Part shown: one piece after another, positions 52,972 through 60,539 of the stretch
Layout: each line of letters opens with the position of its first letter
Numbering within the stretch: the stretch's first letter is position 1
The notes under the pieces: generated by a model
What the model was told of the DNA's origin: nothing
Database searches by the model: none
What the model saw: the letters and a program-made list of their open reading frames with translations, nothing else
Assembly (NCBI RefSeq): GCF_002205635.1
Contig: NZ_NISJ01000015.1
Location: 22,680 to 86,679 of the forward strand
Direction: 5' to 3'
Origin: Sphingopyxis witflariensis
Lineage (GTDB): Bacteria > Pseudomonadota > Alphaproteobacteria > Sphingomonadales > Sphingomonadaceae
DNA: 64,000 nt
Position numbers and translations under genes: made by a program

Positions 52972-53541
52972 TCAGCTGTCGCCGATGCGGTTCGCGAGCC
53001 AGCCGTAGAGAAAGGCCTCCTGGCTGGGGCGGCGTTCGGCGAGCGCGATGTAGCGTTCGCCCTGCAGCGCCTCCATCGCGCGGAGGAGGACGGTCTCGCC
53101 GTCCTTGCCGCGTGCGCGAAGGAAGCCGTCGAGCGCCGACAGGGTGCGCACGCCGATGTCGCGATCAACCGCGATGTCGGGATAGTCGCGCGCCGCGCGG
53201 TTGAGGGCATTGAGCGCGCGCTGGAGGAAGCCCGCCGCGGTGCCGGTGCCCATATTGACCCCGGTGTCGAACAGTTCGGCGGCGATTTTGGGCGCCCGCA
53301 GCGCGACCTTGTCGAACGCCGGGCGCAGCCAATAGAGGCGGCGATAGATGGTCGTCGCTTCGCCGCGTGACAGTTCGCGCATGTCGCCGACATAACCCTG
53401 CGCCCGTGCGACGGCTTCGGTGATGCCCCAGCAGGTCGGGCCGCCGCGATCGGCGGGATGGTTTACATATCGGCCTTCGCGGTCGATGACGGCGTCGATC
53501 AGCGCGTCGGTATCGAAAATCGATGGGTCGGGTCTTAGCAT
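52972..53541 (-). CDS. Endolysin, glycoside hydrolase family 108
   Basis: 189-aa N-acetylmuramidase of the GH108 type. The diagnostic block is DREGRYVNHPADRGGPTCWGITEAVARAQGYVGDMRELSRGEATTIYRRLYW, in which Glu of DREG is the catalytic residue; AAELFDTGVNMGTGTAAGFLQRALNALN is the second part of the fold. A C-terminal ERRPSQEAFLYGWLANR follows. AGGAG precedes the ATG by 6 nt. With the holin it forms a two-gene lysis cassette. Confidence 0.88.
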   Translation of the reverse strand: MLRPDPSIFDTDALIDAVIDREGRYVNHPADRGGPTCWGITEAVARAQGYVGDMRELSRGEATTIYRRLYWLRPAFDKVALRAPKIAAELFDTGVNMGTGTAAGFLQRALNALNRAARDYPDIAVDRDIGVRTLSALDGFLRARGKDGETVLLRAMEALQGERYIALAERRPSQEAFLYGWLANRIGDS

Positions 53542-53612
53542 GAGTCGCTCCTGTGGTTGGTTGCACAGGATAAGCGAACCATATTGGGATATTGTAGGAA
53601 AGGGTTTTTACC

Positions 53613-54590
53613 ATGCGGGCTTTGCAGGTCAGTCAATTGCTGCCCGATCATGGCGGGGCCGCGCTGGCCGACCTGCCGGTGCCGGAACCCGAGGCGGGCG
53701 AGGTGCGGGTGCGGGTGCGCGCGGCGGCGGTGAATTTCCCCGACCTGTTGATGACGCGCGGCGCCTATCAATTGAAGCCCGACCTGCCGTTTGTTTCGGG
53801 GCTGGAATTTGCGGGCGAGGTCGATGCGGTCGGCGAGGGCGTGAGTGGCTGGCGGGTTGGCGATGCGGTGGTGGGCGGCAATCGTTTTGGCGCGATGGCC
53901 GAATATTGTGTTGCGCCGGCGAAGAGCCTGCGCCGCAAGCCCGAGCGGCTGAACTGGGACGAAGCGGCGGCCTATCCGGTCGCATATCTGACCGCCTATG
54001 TCGCGCTGGTCCGCTGCGCGCGGGTTGAGGCGGGTGAATGGGTGCTGGTACATGGCGCGGCGGGTGGGGTCGGGCTGGCGACAGTCGATCTGGCGAAGGC
54101 GCTGGGCGCGCGGGTAATCGCGGCTGCGGGCAGCGAGGCGAAGCGCGCGGCGATCGCCGGGCTCTATGCGCCCGATGCGCTGATCGCCGCTGATCCGGGA
54201 TTTCGCGCAACGGTGAAGGCGTTGACCGGCGGGGCGGGGGCCGATGTGGTGTTCGATCCGGTCGGGGGCGATGTGTTTGACGAGTCGACGCGCTGCATCG
54301 CCTTTGGCGGACGCTTGCTGGTCGTCGGTTTCGCTTCGGGGCGGATTCCCGAGGTGTCGGTGAATATGCCGCTGATCAAGGGCTTTTCGGTCGTCGGGGT
54401 GCGTGCGGGCGAATATGGCCGTCGCTTTCCCGAGCGCGGCGCGGAAAATGTCGCGGCGATCGACGCGCTGGCGGCGGAAGGGCGGATTCGTCCGCACGTC
54501 TATGCCGCGCTTGATCTGGCCGACTGGCGCGAGGCTTTTGCGATGATCGAGCGGCGCGAGGTGGTCGGGAAATTGGTGCTGCGGCCTTAA
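53613..54590 (+). CDS. NADPH:quinone oxidoreductase family protein
   Basis: 325-aa medium-chain dehydrogenase/reductase of the zinc-free quinone reductase group. GroES-like N-terminus (MRALQVSQLLPDHGGAALADLPVPEPEAGEVRVRVRAAAVNFPDLLMTRGAYQLKPDLPFVSGLEFAGEVDAVG) and Rossmann NADP-binding GAAGGVGLATVDLAKALGARVIAA, with GADVVFDPVGGDVFDESTRC. The Cys/His zinc ligands of alcohol dehydrogenases are absent. AGGAAAGGG precedes the ATG. Confidence 0.9.
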   Translation: MRALQVSQLLPDHGGAALADLPVPEPEAGEVRVRVRAAAVNFPDLLMTRGAYQLKPDLPFVSGLEFAGEVDAVGEGVSGWRVGDAVVGGNRFGAMAEYCVAPAKSLRRKPERLNWDEAAAYPVAYLTAYVALVRCARVEAGEWVLVHGAAGGVGLATVDLAKALGARVIAAAGSEAKRAAIAGLYAPDALIAADPGFRATVKALTGGAGADVVFDPVGGDVFDESTRCIAFGGRLLVVGFASGRIPEVSVNMPLIKGFSVVGVRAGEYGRRFPERGAENVAAIDALAAEGRIRPHVYAALDLADWREAFAMIERREVVGKLVLRP

Positions 54591-54612
54591 GGCGCCATAA
54601 CATTGCTTTGAA

Positions 54613-54697
54613 TCGTCATTGCGAGGAGCGCAGCGACGCGGCAATCCAGAGCTTGCGTACACCGCTCTGGATTGCTTCGCTGCGCTCGCAATGACGA
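54613..54697. repeat. Palindromic intergenic repeat, family C
   Basis: Left arm beginning TCGTCATTGCGAGGAGCG and right arm ending GCTCGCAATGACGA, about 35 complementary bases each around a short loop, with GCAATCCAGAGC and GCTCTGGATTGC at the inner ends. This sequence is a common dispersed palindrome in alphaproteobacteria. It lies between the convergent quinone reductase and TSUP genes. Confidence 0.85.
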
Positions 54698-54704
54698 CTT
54701 AATT

Positions 54705-55478
54705 CTAGAAAAGATCCCAGATCGGATTGGCGGGGTCGGAGAGCAGCTTGGCGGTGAGCGCCAGCGACATGATGACGAGCAGCGGGCGCACGCCGCGGCC
54801 GCCGAAGCGGATCGCGAGCCGGGCGCCGATCTGGGCGCCCGCGACATTGGCGGCGGCCATCGTCAGGCCGAGGATCCACAGCACATGGCCCCCGGCGATC
54901 ATCGCGAACAAGGCCGCGATATTGGTCGCGAGGTTGAGCATCTTGGTATTGCCGATCGCGCGGACAAGGCCGAGCCCGCCGAGCGCAACGAGCGCCAGTG
55001 TCATGAAGGAGCCAGTGCCGGGGCCGAAAAAGCCGTCGTAAAAGCCGATCGCCGAAATGATGAGGGTGAGCCCGACGGGGCCGAGGCGCGCGTGGCGATC
55101 GACCTCGCTCATCGGCGGTGCGAGCAGGAAATAGAGGCCCATTGCGACGAGCAGGATCGGGACGAGCGCGGCGAGAAAGTCCGAACTGACGAACTGGACC
55201 GTGGTGGCGCCGAGCGCCGATCCGGCGAAGGCGCCAATTGCGGGCAGGGCAAAGCGCCGCAGGTCGACATGCCCGCCGCGCCAGAAGGTGAAGAAGGCCG
55301 ACGATGTTCCGATCGCGGCTTGCAGCTTGTTCGTCGCGAGCGCCGCGACGGGCGGGATACCTGAGGCCATCAGCGCCGGGATGGTGAGCAGCCCGCCGCC
55401 GCCCGCCATCGCATCGATGCCGCCCGCGAGAAAGGCGACGGCGGCGAGGAAGGCGATGGTTTCGAGGGCAAGTTCCAT
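54705..55478 (-). CDS. TSUP (TauE/SafE-like) membrane transporter
   Basis: 257-aa inner-membrane protein with about eight hydrophobic segments in two repeats. Family motifs are AVAFLAGGIDAMAGGGGLLTIPALMASGIPPVAALATNKLQAAIGTSSAFFTFWRGGHVDLR and the second-half counterpart GFYDGFFGPGTGSFMTLALVALGGLGLVRAIGNTKMLNLATNIAALFAMIAGG. Such proteins export sulfite, sulfonates or other small organic anions; the substrate here is unknown. Monocistronic and convergent with the upstream gene. Confidence 0.9.
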   Translation of the reverse strand: MELALETIAFLAAVAFLAGGIDAMAGGGGLLTIPALMASGIPPVAALATNKLQAAIGTSSAFFTFWRGGHVDLRRFALPAIGAFAGSALGATTVQFVSSDFLAALVPILLVAMGLYFLLAPPMSEVDRHARLGPVGLTLIISAIGFYDGFFGPGTGSFMTLALVALGGLGLVRAIGNTKMLNLATNIAALFAMIAGGHVLWILGLTMAAANVAGAQIGARLAIRFGGRGVRPLLVIMSLALTAKLLSDPANPIWDLF

Positions 55479-55607
55479 GGCAGCGGCGTGTAGTGCGGCA
55501 CGGGGGGATTGGCCAGTGCGTGGCTACGAGGTTCAGCCATTCCTCCACCTGCCGCTAGCAAATGTTAAGGATCCTTGCATAGGGATGCTCGCGATTGGAG
55601 GCGCCGC

Positions 55608-55985
55608 ATGAAAAGCCCGAATTCGAAATATGCCCTGAGTTTGGCTTACATGGCGATCGTCATGCCGGCGTCGGCGCAGGAGCAAGCTGCTTCGGGACCC
55701 TCTTCATTTGACGTTTCCGCGAGCGCGTTTGTGAACTGCCTCAAGCGTACGGTTCAAATGGGAATGACGACCAAAATGGATCCTGCGGTCTTCAGGGAAG
55801 GGTTTGCGAAAAGCTGTAAAATCGAGGAGGCGCAGTTTCGTGCGGAAGGCATCAAGCAAGCGATGAGGCAAGGGCGGACAGAAGCTCAAGCAACCCAGGA
55901 AATCGACGGAAACATTTCGAATGGGCGGCGTGTCTTCGCAGCGGATCAGGAAAACTATATCAAGACGGGCCGGGTTCCTCGGTGA
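55608..55985 (+). CDS. Hypothetical exported protein
   Basis: 125-aa protein. Export signal MKSPNSKYALSLAYMAIVMPASAQ, then a helical mature part with two Cys (SAFVNCLKRTV, FAKSCKIEEAQF) and RQGRTEAQATQEIDGNISNGRRVFAADQENYI, ending basic (GRVPR). GGAGG lies 7 nt before the ATG at 55608, deciding it. Lower GC than the surroundings. It is the last gene before the island boundary, still on the chromosomal side. No family recognised. Confidence 0.65.
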   Translation: MKSPNSKYALSLAYMAIVMPASAQEQAASGPSSFDVSASAFVNCLKRTVQMGMTTKMDPAVFREGFAKSCKIEEAQFRAEGIKQAMRQGRTEAQATQEIDGNISNGRRVFAADQENYIKTGRVPR

Positions 55986-56037
55986 ACCTTTAGCGGCGCT
56001 GTTATTTTTCGGTTGGGTAGCGGCGCACATATGGAAA

Positions 56038-56057
56038 CGGGCAGCTTTCGCTGCCCG
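56038..56057 (-). terminator. Hairpin downstream of the tRNA 3' end
   Basis: CGGGCAGC and GCTGCCCG form a perfect 8-bp stem around a four-base loop; on the minus strand it is followed by TTTCC. It lies about 29 nt beyond the CCA end of the tRNA-Pro fragment and is therefore probably the terminator of the original tRNA gene. It could also serve the end of the gene at 55608 in the other direction. Confidence 0.6.
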
Positions 56058-56085
56058 CATGATCCATTGTAAATGCTTGGTAAAT

Positions 56086-56130
56086 TGGTCGGGACGAGAG
56101 GATTCGAACCTCCGACCCCCACACCCCCAG
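56086..56130 (-). tRNA. 3' fragment of tRNA-Pro(GGG), island attachment site
   Basis: Read on the minus strand: CTGGGGG (anticodon loop, GGG at positions 34-36), TGTGG, GGGTC, T-arm GGAGG-TTCGAAT-CCTCT, CGTCCCG, A, CCA. Every segment fits the 3' part of tRNA-Pro(GGG) from the anticodon loop to the CCA end. The 5' half is missing: upstream sequence (higher coordinates) does not supply the D-arm or the complementary CGGGACG. A 3' fragment next to a tyrosine integrase is the normal leftover of integration into a tRNA gene; the intact tRNA should lie at the far end of the island, right of the window. Confidence 0.82.
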
Positions 56131-56264
56131 ACCGTATTTTCGGGTGATCGCGTTGCATCCCGATGCACCCCAAAACTGTTGATTTTACCGCAGTTTTCTG
56201 CCATTTTTACGGTGTCATCGACGTTGCGTCTGGTGCCCTTTTGTTCCGTCCTAATTCATCAAGT

Positions 56265-56286
56265 TGCACCACCAGTGCACCACCAG
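56265..56286. repeat. Tandem 11-bp repeats upstream of the integrase
   Basis: TGCACCACCAG occurs twice in perfect tandem (56265-56275 and 56276-56286), 33 nt before the integrase ATG; CTGGTGCC at 56230-56237 is a partial inverted copy. The positions fit arm-type binding sites of a tyrosine integrase or an autoregulatory operator. The rest of 56131-56318 holds no gene. Confidence 0.55.
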
Positions 56287-56318
56287 ATCGAAATTTGGAC
56301 ATGCGCGAGCGGTAAATC

Positions 56319-57581
56319 ATGCAAACAGCTTTAACCCAAATGGCGGTCGATAAATTGACCACCCCGACCACCAAAATCGATTATCGCGATACCCGGTTGA
56401 AAGGGCTCGTTCTTCGAGTGATGCCCAGTGGGACCAAGTCTTACTACTGCGAATATGCGCGCGGCAAGCGGGTATGGCTTGGCCGCGCCGACGTGCTCGG
56501 CGTGAGCGAAGCACGCGAGAGCGCGAGAGCTATTCTCGCGGATTTCTATCGTGGCATCGATCCCATCGAGGCGCGCAAGCCGAAGGCTGTCATTCCAACC
56601 TATCGGGAGTTTCTTGATGGCGATTATGCGGCATGGGCCAAGTCGAACCAGAAGGCGCATGAACAGAATCTCAAGCGCCTCGCCACGGCGTTCAAAACGC
56701 TTCTCGACAGGCCACTCGATAAAATCACCGGTCTCGATATCGAGCGGTGGCGGGCAGTCCAGGTCGAACGCGGCTTGAGCAATCAGACGATCAACCGCGA
56801 TCTCGCCTCGATTAAGGCGAGCTTTAACCGCGCCGTCGATTGGGGGCTGCTAATCGCTAATCCACTAGCAAAGATCAAAAAGTCTCGCGTCGATGATTGC
56901 ATGAAGGTGCGCTTTTTGAGCGAGGCCGAAGAACCTCGGCTTCGCGCGGCAATCGAGGCCCGTGAAGAGCGCCGACGCGTCGAGCGCGATTCCGCCAATC
57001 GGTGGCGCGCCGAGCGCGGCTACGTCCTTCTACCCAGCCTGCGTGACTTCGTGTTCACCGATCATGTAAAACCCCTGATCCTGCTGTCGATGAATACCGG
57101 GTGCAGGCGTGGGGAACTTTTCGATCTCACATGGTCGAACGTCGATCTGGACCGGCGCATTCTGACGGTGACCGGGGCAACCGCGAAATCGAGACGCACG
57201 CGGCATATACCCCTCAACCGCGAGGCAACTGCTGTGCTGCTCAACTGGCGAGCGCAATGCGAAGATACCTCCGGCCTTGTCTTCGTGAATGAACAGGGAG
57301 AGCGGTTCGACCGCGTCAATTCCTCATGGCGTCGGCTGCTCAAAGATGCGGAAATCACCGCATTCCGCTGGCATGACATGCGCCACCATTTCGCATCGCG
57401 CCTCGCGATGGGCGGTGTGGATCTCAACACCATCCGCGAACTGCTGGGCCATAGCGATTATGCGATGACGCTCCGCTATGCCCATCTTGCTCCTGAATTC
57501 AAACTCAAAGCAGTGGAAGTGCTGGACGGGGCGCGGGAGACTGCGCGCGGTGGCAACAATGTGGTCGCCCTCGTTGGCTAG
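56319..57581 (+). CDS. int: Tyrosine-type site-specific integrase
   Basis: 420-aa recombinase that inserts and excises the island. N-terminal arm-binding domain (DYRDTRLKGLVLRVMPSGTKSYYCEYARGKRVWLGRADVLGVSEARESARAILADFYRGIDP), SAM-like core-binding region (YREFLDGDYAAWAKSNQKAHEQNLKRLATAF) and catalytic domain with Arg in NTGCRRGELFDLTW, HDMRHHFAS (His-x-x-Arg), LLGHSDYAMTLRYAH (His and nucleophile Tyr). All catalytic residues are present, so it is probably functional. Weak ribosome-binding site. It reads away from the attachment site. Confidence 0.94.
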   Translation: MQTALTQMAVDKLTTPTTKIDYRDTRLKGLVLRVMPSGTKSYYCEYARGKRVWLGRADVLGVSEARESARAILADFYRGIDPIEARKPKAVIPTYREFLDGDYAAWAKSNQKAHEQNLKRLATAFKTLLDRPLDKITGLDIERWRAVQVERGLSNQTINRDLASIKASFNRAVDWGLLIANPLAKIKKSRVDDCMKVRFLSEAEEPRLRAAIEAREERRRVERDSANRWRAERGYVLLPSLRDFVFTDHVKPLILLSMNTGCRRGELFDLTWSNVDLDRRILTVTGATAKSRRTRHIPLNREATAVLLNWRAQCEDTSGLVFVNEQGERFDRVNSSWRRLLKDAEITAFRWHDMRHHFASRLAMGGVDLNTIRELLGHSDYAMTLRYAHLAPEFKLKAVEVLDGARETARGGNNVVALVG

Positions 57582-57642
57582 CAGCGAACGCATGGGCTTC
57601 GCTGGTTCGACTGAACGGGGGAACCTGAAACTGCGTTAGATA

Positions 57643-57691
57643 ATATGTAACATATCTCCCTTGTGTCTTTGGCGAAATATGTTACATATTT
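57643..57691. promoter_or_regulatory. Pair of palindromic operators
   Basis: ATATGTAACATAT at 57643-57655 and ATATGTTACATAT at 57677-57689 are reverse complements of each other and each is a palindrome around a central base; the second extends to AAATATGTTACATATTT (57675-57691). Centres are 34 bp apart, about three helical turns. They lie 29-77 nt upstream of the next gene and may bind its product. Confidence 0.68.
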
Positions 57692-57719
57692 CTCTATCGA
57701 CTGCTTGGTGGAGATCATT

Positions 57720-58286
57720 ATGATGCCGGTTATACGAATAGACGATGCGACGTTTGCGGGGTTGAGCACGCTGAAGACATGGCTCGGAACGAAAACACCG
57801 AGCGAGACAATCGAGCGCGTGGTCAGGGAGGCAATGGAGCAGCTTGGCCTTGAGCGCGACGATGAACCAGATTGCGACGTTGTGGTCAGTGATCAAGGGG
57901 CGATGGAGTTCGCCGACGCCCCGGGTCTTTCTTTCACCAAGCCGCTAGTGGCATCGGTGAATGGCAAAGCTATCAAGAGTCCTCGGTGGTCGTCCATCCT
58001 TTTAGCCATAATCGCCCATTTGAAGGCGTCAGGGCTGGAAGGTGAAAAGCTCGTGCGGGAATTGCATATCCCAGCGCGGGCAGGAAGCTACGTAGGGGAG
58101 GGCTTCCGCTACCACCACAAACTCGGCGTCTCGTTGCAGGGGCAATCTGCCTCTGACGCGTGGAAGGAGATCGATCGGATTGCAAAAAAATGGCGCATTC
58201 CGGTCACGGTGGAGTTTTGGTGGAGGCAGAATAGCAAGGCCCAATATCCCGGCCGCACCGGAGTTCTACGCTCGGGTAATGCCTGA
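57720..58286 (+). CDS. Uncharacterised island protein with possible ribbon-helix-helix N-terminus
   Basis: 188-aa protein. The N-terminus (MPVIRIDDATFAGLSTLKTWLGTKTPSETIERVVREAMEQL) has the strand-helix-helix pattern of small DNA-binding or dimerisation domains such as SeqA-N or RHH proteins. The C-terminal part (SPRWSSILLAIIAHLKASGLEGEKLVRELHIPARAGSYVGEGFRYHHKLGVSLQGQSASDAWKEIDRIAKKWRIPVTVEFWWR) is a conserved-looking mixed domain that I do not recognise. GGAG precedes the ATGs at 57720 and 57723. The palindromic pair upstream suggests autoregulation. No function is claimed. Confidence 0.65.
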   Translation: MMPVIRIDDATFAGLSTLKTWLGTKTPSETIERVVREAMEQLGLERDDEPDCDVVVSDQGAMEFADAPGLSFTKPLVASVNGKAIKSPRWSSILLAIIAHLKASGLEGEKLVRELHIPARAGSYVGEGFRYHHKLGVSLQGQSASDAWKEIDRIAKKWRIPVTVEFWWRQNSKAQYPGRTGVLRSGNA

Positions 58287-58398
58287 CGCTGTGTCGGTCC
58301 GGCCTGCGCTAAACGGTGCAGGCCGTAGCGGGCGTCGTTCCAAGCCATACCAGACATTGTGCGGCCTTAAGCTTTGCTGCGATCTGGATCGTAATTGA

Positions 58399-58431
58399 TT
58401 TCTGTCAGAAACTCGCTTATATTTCTGACAG
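58399..58431. promoter_or_regulatory. Repeats in the abiE promoter region
   Basis: TTTCTGTCAGAAA (58399-58411) is a perfect palindrome around a central T; TTTCTGACAG (58422-58431) is a second half-matching copy that runs into the ribosome-binding site AGGAG. AbiE antitoxins are known to repress their own operon through inverted repeats in the promoter, which makes these the candidate sites. Confidence 0.62.
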
Positions 58432-58442
58432 GAGATTAGAGC

Positions 58443-59039
58443 ATGTCGAACGAATCCCTCGCCGAACATATTATGATCCATGCACGCGCCCTGCCGGAAG
58501 GCGAGCCGCTGTTCGCCAAACAGCTGCTCGGCTTGGGGGCACGCACAGGGATTGATCAGGCGCTTTCGCGTCTCGCCAAAAGCGGCGAGCTGTTGCGTGT
58601 CGGCCGCGGCATCTATGTGCGTCCGATTGAAGGCCGGTTCGGCACCCGCCCGCCCGAGACCGGCAGGCTGGTCGAAGCGATTGCTGAAGCGCGCGGCGAG
58701 ACTATTGCTTCGCACGGGGCGGCCGCCGCCAATGCGTTGGGACTTACCACCCAGGTTCCGACGCGCAGCGTCTATCTGACCTCGGGCCGCAGCCGCACGC
58801 TCAATCTCGGCAAGCTCAGGGTCGAATTGCAACATGTGCCCGCGTGGCAGTTGACGCTTGCAGGCAAGCCCGGAGGCCAGATTGTACGGGCTCTGGCTTG
58901 GCTCGGGCCTCAGCGCGCGCAGGAATTGTCGCCCTTGCTCAAGCGGAAGGCCCCGCGTGGCGCGATCGAGGAGGTTGCCCGCGCGCGTGTGCGCCTGCCT
59001 GATTGGATGGCACGGCAAGTGGGTGAGCTTGCCGGATGA
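58443..59039 (+). CDS. abiEi: AbiEi-type antitoxin (type IV TA / DUF6088-like)
   Basis: 198-aa protein. N-terminal winged-helix-type domain (LAEHIMIHARALPEGEPLFAKQLLGLGARTGIDQALSRLAKSGELLRVGRGIYVRPI) followed by a C-terminal domain (IAEARGETIASHGAAAANALGLTTQVPTRSVYLTSGRSRTLNLGKLRVELQHVPAWQLTLAGKPGGQIVRALAWLG). This is the AbiEi_4/DUF6088 arrangement of antitoxins that repress their operon and counteract AbiEii. AGGAG lies 8 nt before the ATG. Its stop overlaps the toxin start (ATGA). Confidence 0.86.
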   Translation: MSNESLAEHIMIHARALPEGEPLFAKQLLGLGARTGIDQALSRLAKSGELLRVGRGIYVRPIEGRFGTRPPETGRLVEAIAEARGETIASHGAAAANALGLTTQVPTRSVYLTSGRSRTLNLGKLRVELQHVPAWQLTLAGKPGGQIVRALAWLGPQRAQELSPLLKRKAPRGAIEEVARARVRLPDWMARQVGELAG

Positions 59040-60079
59040 GCGATGCCTTTCTCGATCTTCCGGCAAGCGAGCGGGGTGAAGCGCTAAGCTTTGCTGCGAG
59101 CGAAAGCGGCCGACCTCCTCATCTTCTTGAAAAAGATGTGATGGTGGTCTGGGCGCTGTCGGTGCTTGGTTCCTCGGGCTTCGATCCGTATCTGGTGTTC
59201 AAGGGCGGTACGTCGCTTTCGAAAGCCTATGGTGCGATCGACCGCTTCTCCGAGGACATCGACCTCACTTACGACATTCGCGAGATCGCGCCCGACCTCG
59301 TCGCCAAGACCAAGGATGGATGGCCCGAAAGTAACAGCCAACAGAAGAGCTGGACCAAGGATATCCGAACGCGGCTCGATCGCTGGGTGAGTGAAGAGGT
59401 GGCGCCGATCTTTCGGAGCGCGATCGAAACCGCCAAGCTCGATGCAAAGGTGGAAGCGCCCGGTGGGGGTGTGCTTCTCATCGAATATGCCGCGCTGACG
59501 ACGGGCACGGGCTATGTGCGTCCGCGCGTTCTCCTCGAATTCGGTGCCCGCGCGACCGGCGAACCTGCCGAGCGCCGGACCATTATTTGCGACGCCGCCA
59601 CCTATTTGCCGCAGCTCGCGTTTCCGGCCGCCGAGCCGCGCGTGATGCTCGCGACGCGTACCTTCTGGGAAAAGGCGACCGCGATCCATGTCTTCTGCCG
59701 TCAGGGCCGGTTCCGGGGCGGCGATCGGTTCGCGCGCCATTGGTATGATCTCGTCCGGCTCGATGATGTAGGCATTGCCGACGAAGCCATCGGAGACACC
59801 AAACTCGCGCGGGACGTTGCCCATCACAAACAGCTCTTCTTCGCCGAAAAGGGCGAGGAGGGCGAGGCGATCGAATACACCCAGGTCGTGAGCGGCGGAC
59901 TCATGCTGGCGCCGGAGGGCACCGCGCGAGAGGCGCTCGGCGACGATTATGCCCAGATGGTGGCTGACGGGCTAATCCTCGGCGAAGCGCCGACTTTCGA
60001 TGCGCTTATGGATCGCTGTGCGGCCATCGCCGAAAAGGCGAATGCCACGGTGCCGCATTTCGCGAACGATCAGGGCTGA
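59036..60079 (+). CDS. abiEii: AbiEii-type nucleotidyltransferase toxin
   Basis: 347-aa toxin of the AbiEii/DUF1814 family. The polymerase-beta-like nucleotidyltransferase motif is visible as LVFKGGTSLSKAYGAIDRFSEDIDLTYD, that is GGTSLSK followed by DxD about 10 residues later; later blocks (ARTFWEKATAIHVFCRQGRFRGGDRFARHWYDLVRLDD) match the helical second domain. In known systems it modifies tRNA and stops growth, aborting phage infection. Translation is coupled to the antitoxin by overlap. All motif residues are present, so it is probably active. Confidence 0.88.
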   Translation: MSDAFLDLPASERGEALSFAASESGRPPHLLEKDVMVVWALSVLGSSGFDPYLVFKGGTSLSKAYGAIDRFSEDIDLTYDIREIAPDLVAKTKDGWPESNSQQKSWTKDIRTRLDRWVSEEVAPIFRSAIETAKLDAKVEAPGGGVLLIEYAALTTGTGYVRPRVLLEFGARATGEPAERRTIICDAATYLPQLAFPAAEPRVMLATRTFWEKATAIHVFCRQGRFRGGDRFARHWYDLVRLDDVGIADEAIGDTKLARDVAHHKQLFFAEKGEEGEAIEYTQVVSGGLMLAPEGTAREALGDDYAQMVADGLILGEAPTFDALMDRCAAIAEKANATVPHFANDQG

Positions 60080-60149
60080 CGTCCCGATGGTCGTCGCGCA
60101 CGGACGAAGATCGGAAACCCAAATCAAGCTGCCCGACGCTATGGCGTCG

Positions 60150-60539
60150 TCAATATTCGCTGGCCAGCATGATGGTCAGTACGCGACGCGTAACGGCGGG
60201 ATCGGCCGGGTCTTCGCTGCCGAACCGTAGGTTGCGGTCGTAGGCGTCAATCTTCCAAAACACGGTTTCCAAGGGTTCGCCGTCAGTAGGCTTCGCCGCC
60301 GTCCACTTGCCATCCCGGGTCAGATAGATTGCTCCGAAATCCCGTTCGCCATACGGGTCGTTGTCGGGGGTGAAGGTGTCATAGGTTTCGATCAACTCCC
60401 GTATTGCCGATTGTTCGGATGAAGGGAGCGACCGGAACCCCGGTGTCGCAACCGCCGTGCAAGCCACTCCCATCGCTTGCCGGGCAAGGTCATTGAGCCG
60501 CGCTATGCGGTCCGACGTGGAAAGGGCGGTGGTGCTCAT
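60150..60539 (-). CDS. DUF3768 family protein
   Basis: 129-aa protein with the DUF3768 signature: RIARLNDLARQAMGVACTAVATPGFRSL ... AIRELIETYDTFTPDNDPYGERDFGAIYLTRDGKWTAAKPTDGEPLETVFWKIDAYDRNLRFGSEDPADPAVTRRVLTIMLASEY. These proteins are frequent on alphaproteobacterial plasmids and integrative elements; their function is unknown. The ATG at 60539 overlaps the stop of the gene before it (ATGA), so the two form a unit. Confidence 0.85.
   Translation of the reverse strand: MSTTALSTSDRIARLNDLARQAMGVACTAVATPGFRSLPSSEQSAIRELIETYDTFTPDNDPYGERDFGAIYLTRDGKWTAAKPTDGEPLETVFWKIDAYDRNLRFGSEDPADPAVTRRVLTIMLASEY

Noticed and set aside
56131..56200. 5' half of a tRNA next to the tRNA-Pro fragment
   Set aside because: The sequence does not provide a complement to CGTCCCG or a D-arm, so only the 3' half is present.
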